From assembly GCA_034509735.1 (NCBI GenBank), contig JACGWO010000002.1, forward strand, positions 51,643,115-51,707,114: a stretch of DNA of 64,000 nucleotides, in the 5' to 3' direction. A program made the position numbers and the translations under genes. Shown here piece by piece: positions 11,719 to 22,081 of the stretch (positions within the stretch are counted from its first letter, which is position 1; each line of letters starts with the position of its first letter). Below the pieces are notes generated by a model that was given only the letters and a program-made list of their open reading frames with translations, searched no databases and was not told the DNA's origin. The DNA is from Sesamum alatum. Lineage: Eukaryota > Streptophyta > Magnoliopsida > Lamiales > Pedaliaceae.

Positions 11719-14093
11719 CCCTCCCTCTTTCCAACTCTCTTCCTTTCTAAGAGATTGTTCGCTTCAGCGTCCGAGGAGGAAGAGATACATGATACAACCA
11801 TTACTTAAAAACATGTATATATATATATATAGGAGCCACTTGTGTACAGGATCATAGATCCCTCTCTCTCTGTCTCTCTTTTTGTTGAAAATTTTAGGTT
11901 TATTTTTTATTGTGGGTGGAGAGGAGAAATTAAAGGGTTCTTCCCTGTTGATGTAAATCAGGCGAAATACAAGTGAATACCACAGATATTCCACTCAAAT
12001 AAATGCTTCAATTTTGATGATTTGATGAGCCGTTTCCTTGGTGTGTTTTAATTGGGAATTAGTGTTTGGTTTGAGGGGAAATTAGGGTTCTTGCTGTTGA
12101 TGCCTGATAATCAGGCAAATTTTAAGTGAAAAAATTCAGTCAAATTAATTGTGGTGTAGTTTTCTGTTTTTGGAATTGGTGTTGGTTTTTGTTGTTGATG
12201 ATGATGATTGGTATGGATCCCATTCCAGTGGGCTTATTAGCTTAGCTGACGCACATTGTTGGATTATTTATTTGTATTTTCTTGGAATGTTGCGATTATA
12301 AGATTGATAGTGGTAATATTTTATTAACTGTAGAAGAAGTGGTGATGGTGAAATGATTTTTTTTTTTTTTTTTTTTTTTTTAAGAAAATGAATATTTTGG
12401 AGGAGGCGCAGTTGATGGAGTCGTAACGTGGGAGCAGTCTCTTTGGATGCCTAAGAGGCCAGGCCATACATAAATAACCCATTCCATTGGAGAATTCAAA
12501 GATGCCTTTTACATTAATTTACTTCCTTCCTTTGTGTTTAGGGATGGATGTTAATACACTTGAACAAATTAAACTATTCTTTCTTTTCTCTTTTTTTTTT
12601 TTATCCTTTTATCTCAAAAATAATTTAAATAAAAATTAATAACATTTATTTAGTCATCTTGTGATGTAGTGGTGATGCCTCTTTATACAAAGTATTATTT
12701 GTTTTCGCTTCGTGATATTTACAGATATATTCTTACAAAGATCTTACGCAAAACATTGTCTGCTTTCATTTCGTGACTCTTATATATGTATATATATTTG
12801 TTTTTAAAAATTTTTTACACAAAGTATTGTCTATTTTTACTTTATGATCCTTACAGGTTTGCCCTTAAAAAGATGTATGCTAATTGGAGGAGGCCATGGT
12901 GTTACTAGTCACTCAAATATTTGTGAGCATGATTATACTAAATTAATCACCTACTAACCGAATTGTTTTATCAGAGAGAATTAATTATAAATTAAATACT
13001 TTACATGTATTAAAGTCTTTTTAAAAGTATAATTTACTGGTTGTGTGCGGCCAAATCTAAACTAGGGTGATGGGGTTCCACTTTGATTGCTGTGATTTTC
13101 AAGAAAAGGCGATGATAGATGGATGGATGGATGGACGGATGGGAACAGACAGTAAATTAAAAAAAAAAGGCTCGATTTACGAAGTTATTTGTTTCTTACG
13201 CAAATGACCTTTCTGTCCTGATTCCCTTCAGGTTTTGACCTATCAGGACCACTTTGACCTTCTCCCTCTCTCCCACACTACTAAATTCCCATTCCGCCTA
13301 ACCCTTTTTGCTTTTTCCCAATACGCCCATCTCATTAATTATCATTTCAACCCAATTCATCACAATTTCTCACCCGAAAATGCCAAAAATATTTGAAAAT
13401 AATTCCTAATTTTGATGTTATCATAATATAATTATAAGATAAGAATTGTATATAAAATCATTATTATAAAGATTTTTTATTTATTTTATAATTATAATTT
13501 AAAATAAAATAAAATATAATAATTATTTATTATCACTAAGTTGTTGTTTTAATATTTAGATGATTCATCCCATTGTTTTAACATTTTATTTTTTTAAGAT
13601 AAATATTAACCATGAAAGAAGACATATGGAGTTGAATGGTCGCACTCTACTTAATTTAAAAATACAAGATTTTCTTTTTATATTTTACCCAACGGTATGA
13701 AAAATAATATGATTTGATGATATATTAGCCACAACTAAAATAATATGTTATTATTATAAAATGAATTACTAATTTAAGTTATAATTAAATCAAGGGCTAA
13801 TCTTCAAATTACATAAGAAAAATTCAAATAATATATCTATATACTTATATTGTGCGAATATCAACACTTTTAGTTTAATTTATTTTAATAATGGCCAAAC
13901 CATCGTGCAACTATCAACTGGTTTATTAAAGTTGCGGGGAATATCCACCGTAGGGAAAGAGACAAAAGGTCCGCGATCGGCCTGCTACGTTGATTTGACA
14001 CCCTTCCTACTATTTGCATTTTTAAATATTTAATCTAGAAGGGTAAGACAAAAATTAATTGGGCACGTAAACTAGGTTGCATCAACCAACTAG
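11719..14093. other. Intergenic DNA, RTFL 3' region onward
   Basis: Contains the RTFL 3' UTR (to roughly 12.0 kb), a 25-T run (12357-12381), a GATG tetranucleotide repeat near 13110-13140 and AT-rich filler. No further gene was recognised. Confidence 0.6.
12357..12381. repeat. Poly-T run (25 T)
   Basis: An uninterrupted T homopolymer. It could be a retrotransposed tail in minus orientation, but no adjacent element was recognised. Confidence 0.9.
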
Positions 14094-14375
14094 CACTTGA
14101 AGAAAATTCATTATTAACTACAAATTTATTAGTTATAAATTAATATTATGATAAATAATTATTATTAATTATGATTAAATAAAAATCATTGTAAAAATTT
14201 AAATTATCCACTATGAAAACTCTTTTTGCTATGATCATGATTTTTAGCCATGACAAATGTTTTAGCCACACTCGTAAATACCACGGCCAATAACTATTGC
14301 ATGACCGTGATGAATGACTATTTATTCTTTTACCATGGTAATTAACCATATTTAAATATTAATTTTTTTCTAGTG
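14094..14375 (-). mobile_element. MITE family A, copy 2 (intact ends, TAG duplication)
   Basis: A 282-bp element with ends CACTTGAAGAAAATT and, reverse-complemented, CACTAGAAAAAAATT. It is flanked by the 3-bp duplication TAG (14091-14093 and 14376-14378). CACT-type termini with 3-bp duplications are diagnostic of the CACTA superfamily. The core matches three other copies in this window, here in reverse orientation. There is no coding capacity. Confidence 0.8.
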
Positions 14376-14545
14376 TAGTGTAAATGCAGCGTTCACATGT
14401 GTGGGTGGGTCGATATATCTGATTGGAAGTTTGTGTTTGAATTTCATTGCATACAAAACTCACTCCAACTAGTAATATCCACCAACCGCGAACGAAATTA
14501 GTTTCGCACCCAATAAATTTGAGGATTTTTATAAAAAAAAAAAAA

Positions 14546-15535
14546 GGATAAATTGCATATTACCCTCCCGTGTTTTTAAAAATCAGCTAAAAATTTCTTT
14601 GTGCTTTGTAAAATCCTGCACACGTGCCCCTCACCGTTAGTCCCAACCCCCCTCCCCCACCCCCCAGCCCCTGCCACCTGCCCCGTTCCCCACCCCCGCC
14701 GCCAACCCCACCCTCCGCCGCCCGGCCACAAAGGGGACGACAGCGGCAGCAATGCCGTCCCGTCGCCCAGAATTTTTTTTAACAAATTGAAAAAATTAAT
14801 TTTTTGAAAATTTAAGAAATTGGTTTATATTTATATAAAAAATAAAATTTAAATTTTATTTAATAGTATAATTTATTTATATATATTTAAATTTTATTTA
14901 ATAGTATAATTTATTTACATATAATAAATTTTTTAATAATATATAATTATTATAATTTATTAATATTTATATTTATTAACATTTATAATCATAAAAATAT
15001 TTTTAATTTAAGTATTTTTTTATATTTAAATATAACTTTTTGGTATTTTAATTTACTATAATTTATTAAAATAATTAAACTAAATAATAATTTTAATTTA
15101 ATTATTAATATATCATTGTATAATTAATTTTTATTTTTATTTATATAAATATTAAAAATTTATATATTTTTTAGGTATTTTGATATTTAATTAATATATT
15201 TCATAAATAAATATAATTTATTAACATATATTCAAATTAAATAGTAGTTTAAATTAATTAATAATATTAATTTATTAAAATATTTTTAAATACTCAAAAG
15301 AAGAGGGAAAAATAGATATTTGTACTATAAAATAACTCTAAAACAAGTAAAAAAAAATGAAACCCAGTCGCACAATTGGCGAGTGTTGGACACTCTCCAT
15401 TAATTCCTAACGGAGAGGGTTCTTTTGCAGGATTTTATAAAATATGGGGGGTATTTTGCATATTTTCATGACATATGGGGGGGAGGGGGTTTAGCAATAT
15501 TTTGATAACACATGAGGAAAATATACAATTTGTCC
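14546..15535. mobile_element. ~1 kb element with long terminal inverted repeats, family B copy 1
   Basis: The left end starts GGATAAATTGCATATTACCC and the right end, reverse-complemented, starts GGACAAATTGTATATTTTCC. Similarity continues inward: TAAAATCCTGCACACG against TAAAATCCTGCAAAAG, then CACCGTTAG against CTCCGTTAG. This gives imperfect inverted ends over about 100 bp. Just inside the left end is a very GC-rich stretch (about 14620-14770) in otherwise AT-only DNA. It encodes nothing recognisable. A MULE-like or fold-back element is likely; the superfamily is inferred. Confidence 0.6.
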
Positions 15536-16059
15536 AAAAAAATATAAACTTATTATAGATGTGGCACGTAAATTTGGAGAAAGTAACCAAACAAATTATT
15601 AAAAGCTTCAAAATTTCCAACTTTTGCATCTTTAAATGCTTGAAGATAAGGAGGTATTTGACAACGAAGCTTTGCTTGATTGCTAAGATTGAACTGGGAC
15701 GTATGTCTGTTTGTATAGTTTGTTGTTTTTTTGATACGTTTGAAGTATTAACATATTAAATTATTTTTTAAAATTTAAATATTAAATAATATAATGGATC
15801 ACATATTATATTATCTATACTAATTATAAAACAAAGGTTGTTTTGTGTTTAAAGTGGCAGTTTTTGGTGATTTTTACATATTTTACTCTCTACTTTTTCA
15901 GTAATTCTTCATACACTTATTTTTACAAATTGGATTAATGAATTTATAAATGACAAAAGTGACAATTTACACTATATATGACAATTCTCATACCAAATTA
16001 TTAGATTACCAAAAATACACTTAGTCAAGCTATCTAAAAACAGGACTTCCACGTCAAGA

Positions 16060-16120
16060 TATTTTTTTCCCACTGTCACACGTCTCTCTCCTTCCACCAT
16101 TACAACCGCTGGTTTTTCTT

Positions 16121-16153
<33 letters not shown>

Positions 16154-18570
16154 AACCCACTTCGTAAACCCCTCTTCTTCCTCCTTCTCTGTAGTAGACA
16201 TCCAACCCAAACATCTCAAGAACTTCTTCCTTTATCACCTCCATCTAACCCTATCAATAGTCCTCATTTACGCAAGTCTGGAAGCCGACCTGTTGTGTTT
16301 GATACTGGTAAGAGAATATTCATCTCTGAGTACCTCTTATCATCTGCATACTATCTTTTTTTCTTTTACTGCAATGGATGTGGCATGTTTGCGAGTGAGC
16401 TGGGAGTCAGTTCTGAAGCAGATCTTTTACATTCTATAGAGACAAATGAGATGAAGGGTAGCGTCGCGCAATTAAGCAGCGCGGCAATTATGCCGTCTCC
16501 TCTTCTGCTATGGAGATTCAAGGTATTCTTATAATTTGATCTCAGAGTGGCAATTTTTTTGGTTCTGCTAAAAGTCACAAGATTCCATGTCGAATTTCAT
16601 TCTACTTTTTTTTCCCCCTATTTTTATTCTTCTTTCTTTGCATTTAAAGATATTTAATAATAATTAGGCCAATAGATGGACCAAACATTGGTGATTGGTT
16701 CACTGTGACACTATCCGAAAATCTGGCGACATGAGTTGACAATTGTCCGACCATGTGATATATTCCTAAATCTAGAAGTGTATGATACCTGTCTCAAGGT
16801 TTCTGGGGAAAGAGATAGCAGAGTTGAGCAATTATGTCTTATGGCGTGAAAGGCTACTGGAAACCCAAGCAAACAGGACTGTATTCTGAAATGTGAGAAA
16901 ATGAAAGCAGTATTTTTCTTCCCAGGAGAAGTTATGTATTGATTATCAATGGCATGCACTGTATTTTTGGTATTTCATCCTTTCGGGCACTTTCTGCTTC
17001 ATTTCTGTAAATGTAGAAGGGTTGATTATTTTAAATTTAAGTGTGTGTTGATAGTTTTTTGCCGTGCTCTTGAACAACAGTCTTATTTGATTATTTCCTG
17101 TTGAAAACAGACTTGGTGCTGTTCCTTGAGTCAGTGATTTTCTTTTGGTGGTTGTGAATTATGCTTTCTTGTTTTAGTGGTTCAGCTTCAAAAATCATGC
17201 TAGGTGTGTATATATATGGCTTTTTCTATTATCAATTTTAGACTTGATTCTCTGCTTTTCAATTTTTATTTGAGGGATATGGTTCTAGATTTTTATGCTT
17301 TGTTTTTTTTTTCTTTTTTGATTTGAGGGGACATGATTCTTGATTTGCTTTATTTTTTTTATTCGTATTATTTTATAATTAGTATTAAATTTGAACACTA
17401 GGGAGATGATCTAGCAGAAATTTTATGCTTCTTTCTTGGTCCCTTTTCTACTCACCATCTCAATCAAAATGAAAATAAAGCCTTTTTTCTAAATTTATTT
17501 GATGGGGCTTATTGTCAAAGTTTTCACTTTCTTTTTACCGATTTTTATGCTCTGTTTTTTTTTTCTTTTTGATTTGAGGGGATATGATTCTTGATTTGCT
17601 TTTTATTCGTATTATTTTATAATTAGTAGATTAAATTTGAACACTAGGAAGATGATCTAGCAGAAATTTTATGCTTCTTTCTTCAATAAATTTTGTCGTT
17701 TTTGGTCCCTTTTCTACTCACCATCTCAATCAAAATAGAAATAAAGCCTTTTTTTCTAAATTTATTTGATGGGGCTTCTTGTCAAAGTTTCCACTTTCTT
17801 TTTACCTTTCTACTACACTAGAAGAGCCTTTCCACATTTTAATAATTAATAACAAGTAATTTGATAAAATTCATACAGATATCAAGAGAAATAATTGGTG
17901 TTCATTTGCACTAGACGAGTTCTAAAAGATTATAAAATAATTTTTTGCTCATCTACTGCTACGTGCTGACTGTATGTTGTGAAACCCACATACTATTTCA
18001 TTTTAATTATTAAAATTATGTTGCTTAGATTTATGTCAGAATTATCATTCAAACCTTCATTCTGGCTCATTTGTTGTGTTATATCATTGAGTTGATCTTA
18101 TTGAATACTCCAAAATTTTATAATTTATTTTGCGAACAATGAAAAAGAAAGATGTTCAATGCTTAGAGATAACCTCCAATTTGGCCATTTTTTTCTCCAG
18201 CAATTTGGGTGGGTGATTGAGAATACGGCTAACGCTAGATTTGTTCGAGTTCTTATAAAGTTTCCTAAAGTTCAGGTACGAAAGCGTTGCTATTTTTTCC
18301 CATTTTTTGTATTAAGAGGTATAAGACTTCATCAATTCTCCATTTAATTAGTTTCACAACTATTGACAACTACATTTATGAAGTCTAATTTTTTCATCTA
18401 TTTGTTTCTGATTTTGGTCACTTTTCTTTGTAACAGGTTTTGATGCTTTAAATTCAATTGAAAGAACATAATTTTTTCTCTAGAGTTAATTTGTGATTTG
18501 AGTGCCAAGTGAACTAATCTTTGATGAAGTTTCGGACAAGTATCCACGTTTTGCACAGGTTTTAATATAG
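16060..18570 (+). pseudogene. Captured gene fragments inside the Helitron
   Basis: Four protein-like segments lie on the plus strand inside the Helitron. (1) A CT-rich leader-like stretch precedes about 16205-16310, which encodes ...SPHLRKSGSRPVVFDT and ends at GGTAAGA. (2) About 16385-16530 encodes ...FASELGVSSEADLL and MPSPLLLWRFK, ending at AAG|GTATTC. (3) About 16770-16890 encodes EIAELSNYVLWRERLL and ETQANRTVF. (4) About 18201-18275 encodes QFGWVIENTANARF and ends at CAG|GTACG; a further piece near 18515-18558 ends RFAQ|GT. I could not identify the parent genes. No single intact reading frame joins them, so they are probably captured exons. Confidence 0.45.
17288..17806 (+). repeat. Tandem direct duplication (~252 and ~267 bp)
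   Basis: The unit at 17288-17539 (gatttttatgctttg to ctttctttttacc) is repeated at 17540-17806 with few substitutions. The second copy carries a short insertion (caataaattttgtcg) and small indels. It is a recent segmental tandem duplication inside an intron-like part of the Helitron. Confidence 0.85.
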
Positions 18571-18993
18571 ATCGTTCTTCTTTTTCTACTCTTTCTTTTT
18601 TTAACATTCATCTATGTATAAAAGTATACTAAATTCCTATTTTTAAAATGCATATTATGGAGATTTTTATAATTAGGATGCTCAAACACCAAGACCAAAT
18701 GAAGCGATGTGCATGTGTGTTTATCTTCTATTCTTTTTCTTGAAATTTTTTAGTGCTTATATATATTGAAACTAGATGGAGTTTTCGTTGTTCATATTAC
18801 GAGTAATATATTAATCTTATATACCAATGATTATGCGATATTACAAGTCCTAAATATTAATTCAACAAAATGAATTAGAATTTTTGAATTTACGAGAATG
18901 TAACTAATACACACCTAAGTTAAAATTATACAACGTTTTCTTATTTACACTTTAAAATTTATGCGCGCGGGAACCGTGTGCACTGGTTGCTAG

Positions 18994-20740
18994 TAAACAT
19001 ATAAAATAAGGAGTTTTTGTTCCGAATGACATGATTGAGGCTTTATAATTAAGAGATTATTATGAATTCAGGTTTTATAACGTAAATGTTATTATATTTA
19101 CTCTGTTGTGAGATGAGGGAATCGAACCTTATGTAAAAGTCTAAGCATTACGTGGAAGATAAGAATTTTCAACCCACATAAAGTAATGATATATACATTA
19201 AACCAATATGCTAAGGCGCCGTCCGCACTTGATAACCACAACCTTTGTTTATTAAAACTCTGTGCTTCATTTGGAACAAGAAATTTAAATTTTAGGTCAA
19301 ATTTAACATCATTATTAATTATAGCATAATCGAAATTTGATCTGACTCTACAACATGTATCATTATATTGTTCCAAAAAATGAGATAAGATTTTCTGAGT
19401 GATTCTTTTAGGGTAATTTACTACTTCAGATGTAATGGATACATTTTGATAATCTAAGTATGCACCTACAAAACATATAGCGGTTAGAACCACATCAAGA
19501 AAGTCCAGTATTAGTCTTTCAATACTTAAGTTGTAAGTAGAAGAGGATAATTAAGGTCATAAAAAATAATAGGCTAATAAAAATTATACTTGTTGCATGG
19601 AGGCTAATATTTATAGAGAACATCATGTGTCAAAGATATTAAAATGACCGATGGTCACCATGGGTCTTTACATATTAGGTTTATATACCTTAAAGGTCAT
19701 AATCATGGAGACCTAGACTTATTAAAATGAGTCCAGAACTTGTTTCAAAACAAAAGTATTTCACAAGGAAGGTCATACGGAAACCTTCATAAGATATCCC
19801 CACATCACATTACATTGGATATCAACTAAAGATTGTCGATTTATGAGCATCAAATATTAATAATCAGAAAAAGAAACTTAGATTGTTAGGACCCCTAATT
19901 AATAAGAACTAAAATAACTTGTAGAAATAATTACCTATATAATGATTAGCAAGCATGCTATAATAATTGATCGATAATGAGGAAAATCTTCAATCAACCT
20001 GAGCAATAAAATTCATAGATATATAGAAGAAAGTGTAATAAATTGCAAAGAGCTCCCACGAGATATGTCATAATTATAAATACTTTATTGTTCTTTAAAA
20101 AATTATAAATACTCTCTGAAATTAACGATCATCTAACAAATATCCTCTACAGTGGGCTGTCACAAGGGGGTATTATAATTAGATGACCATTAATTTCATA
20201 AGAGTATTTGTAAATTTTCAAATAATAAAAAAATATTTGTAATTATCACAAATTTGGGCTCCAAATTTTGGGGAGCCCATTGTAAAATAGCTTAAAAGAA
20301 AATGGGGCACATGAATAAAAGTATGTAGCGAAGATGGTGAGAATTGGCATTGATTGTTGAATGTTCATGCACCAAGTACAAGGCTTTTAAGGATGACAGT
20401 ACGTAAATGCAGTAAATCTTACTAAGAACAAAAATGCCAAATACAATGAACATTGCATGCCTCTTTTAATTCACTATATATATATATATATACATATATA
20501 TGTCTGTTTGCTGGTTTCTTGAATTAGAACCACTGTTTTTGGCACAACTTTTCCGGGTTTTTAACTTATTATAATAAAATGAATTCTGATCGTGTTACTA
20601 ACTAATATATCTAAAAAAATATGTGAATCGTCTGAATAAAATTAAATGATTATACATTTATCTAGAATGAAAAGAGCTTATCCAAGTTTCCTATACATAA
20701 CGTTTATTTAGATGACTTTTATATTTTAATATCATTTTTT
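18994..20740. other. Intergenic DNA between Helitron and FKBP20-1
   Basis: AT-rich, with a possible SINE (19000-19230) and a TA run near 20477-20492. A 131-codon open frame on the minus strand (19098-19493) overlaps the SINE-like sequence and shows no family motif. I do not call it a gene. Confidence 0.5.
19000..19230 (-). mobile_element. Possible tRNA-derived SINE
   Basis: On the minus strand an A-box-like TAGCATATTGG (19203-19213) is followed about 75 bp later by a perfect B-box GGTTCGATTCC (19118-19128). No cloverleaf with proper arms can be drawn, so this is a tRNA-like promoter rather than a tRNA gene. Ends and target-site duplication were not resolved. Confidence 0.4.
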
Positions 20741-20768
20741 AATGTGTGTTTGTTCTCCAAGTCCTAAG

Positions 20769-20792
20769 TGGGCCGGGCCAAGTAATTGGGCT
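20769..20792 (+). promoter_or_regulatory. Site II (TGGGCC/T) promoter elements of FKBP20-1
   Basis: TGGGCC (20769-20774) and TGGGCT (20787-20792) lie about 120-145 bp upstream of the leader ATG at 20915. Pairs of TGGGCY motifs bind TCP factors in promoters of growth-related and housekeeping genes (established knowledge). They fit a broadly expressed gene; binding here is inference. Confidence 0.45.
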
Positions 20793-20914
20793 GGACCTGA
20801 CGAAAATGCTTCGATCAGGCCGCAGCTGTGGAGAATTCCATATGAATTTGGATGGAGATACAGCAAACAAGTCGCTGTGAAGAACAAAGCAGAAAGAGAA
20901 AGGCGAGAATCTTT

Positions 20915-22076
20915 ATGGCCGAAGCCCTCTACTTCATCTACTCTACCTCTGGTGACAATTTACCCAGTTTACCATCCATCTTCCCTCAAATTCCCCTCTT
21001 GGTCCTCCTCGCTTCTTCTCACCCTTCCTCTCCAGTCAGGTATGCGTGCTTTCTTGGGTTACTTTGGTGAAGGTGCTGTCAATTTTGGTCAATTTATTCA
21101 ATTTTACTGTTAAAAATTTGTTCTTGGTAAATGTTTTGCATCTTTAATATGCATTAAAAAGGTTAGAGTTTTTGGACTTGTGTTTGTTCTTGAGAGGTAT
21201 AGTTTAGGTTAAGAGTTCAATCGCTACAGTTTTCTTATTTTCTTGGACATGATTGTGATTTTTTTTTTCTTTTCTTGCATTGAAATTAGGGCACTCCCTT
21301 TTTGAACCCGAAAGATAGAGAAAGAGAGAATTGTATTCAAGTTTTGTAATTGTAACAGGAAAATGAGTTTTTTTTTTCCTTTGAATTAACTTGTTTACCT
21401 AGCATGGATATTGGAAGGCAATATAATTTAGTCGACTGGGTGCTCATTTGGGATGCAATTGCCATCTTCTTTTATTCAATGGTATACTCATTGACGATAA
21501 TGTACTTATCGGTAGTCTTTTTATTTACTAAGCTTCATGAATGTTAAAACAAGAATGCAAGTATGGATAACAAAGCAAAGGGCTTAGTGATTATAGAGGG
21601 TTATCCTAATGTTCTATAATGTGTTCTATATCTTCGATATATCTTTGCTGTTAATCTTTTGCACTGGAATTCATCAATATCATAAATCAATTGGTTTCTT
21701 ATGCAATCAACAGAATGTTATGCACGTTTATACAAACCTAAGATAAGTTAATGATCAGCATTATGACAAGATAGGACAAGAAAATATTTGTTACATTGAA
21801 CTATACAATGTAGAATGTTGTATATTTTAAGCAAAGACATTGAGCTCAAGAGGGAAAAAGACATTGAGCTCAAGAGGGAAAAAGACATTGATGTATTGCT
21901 TCAGCTATTGCTGAGCTGGCGGATCTTGGATTTTGCATCCATGGATCATATTGCCAAGGTTTCTGATTTGACCAAATGTTACTTAAACAATTAATTTCCA
22001 CAACATAAATTGTTGTACTCATTTCTTGCGCTCAAGTTTAATGCTAATTTTGTCTGATAGCCAGTTGAGAGATTAG
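20915..22076 (+). other. Predicted upstream ORF in the FKBP20-1 leader (two exons)
   Basis: The leader exon contains an ATG at 20915 that opens a frame (MAEALYFIYSTSGDN...) up to a donor after 21039 (CAG|GTATGC). Spliced to the acceptor at 22060/22061 (GATAG|CCAG), the frame continues SQLRD and stops at 22074-22076, five bases before the FKBP20-1 start at 22082. This would be a 46-residue uORF. It depends on the predicted leader intron being correct. Confidence 0.4.
21838..21890 (+). repeat. 24-bp direct duplication in the FKBP20-1 leader intron
   Basis: The unit agacattgagctcaagagg + gaaaa occurs twice back to back, and agacattga begins a third time. It lies in the predicted leader intron (21040-22060). 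Confidence 0.8.
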
Positions 22077-22081
22077 AAATA

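Larger units (their letters stand above)
15814..18993 (+). mobile_element. Non-autonomous Helitron carrying host exon fragments
   Basis: The left end begins TCTATACTAATTATAAAAC directly after an A, matching the TC start and A|T insertion preference of Helitrons. The right end is a hairpin (TGCGCGCGG, loop, CCGTGTGCA, two G-T pairs; 18962-18982) followed by a short spacer, CTAG and a T, matching the 3' hairpin plus CTRR terminus. The 3' 183 bp recur at 57406-57586, showing a repeat family with the same endpoint. No Rep/helicase frame was seen, so it is non-autonomous. Inside are several exon-like segments ending at plausible splice donors (see the pseudogene entry) and a ~250-bp tandem duplication. 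Confidence 0.7.

Noticed and set aside
15972..16244. 90-codon minus-strand frame (RERERR-rich)
   Set aside because: It is the reverse of a CT-microsatellite leader-like tract inside the Helitron.
19118..19213. Possible tRNA gene
   Set aside because: The A and B boxes are present, but spacing is too wide and no acceptor or anticodon arms can be formed.
19098..19493. 131-codon open frame on the minus strand
   Set aside because: It overlaps a tRNA-like/SINE signal, has no family motif, and its composition is what unselected AT-rich DNA gives.
20742..21113. 123-codon plus-strand frame upstream of FKBP20-1
   Set aside because: It begins in the promoter (site II motifs) and crosses a good splice donor. 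The region is better explained as promoter plus leader exon.
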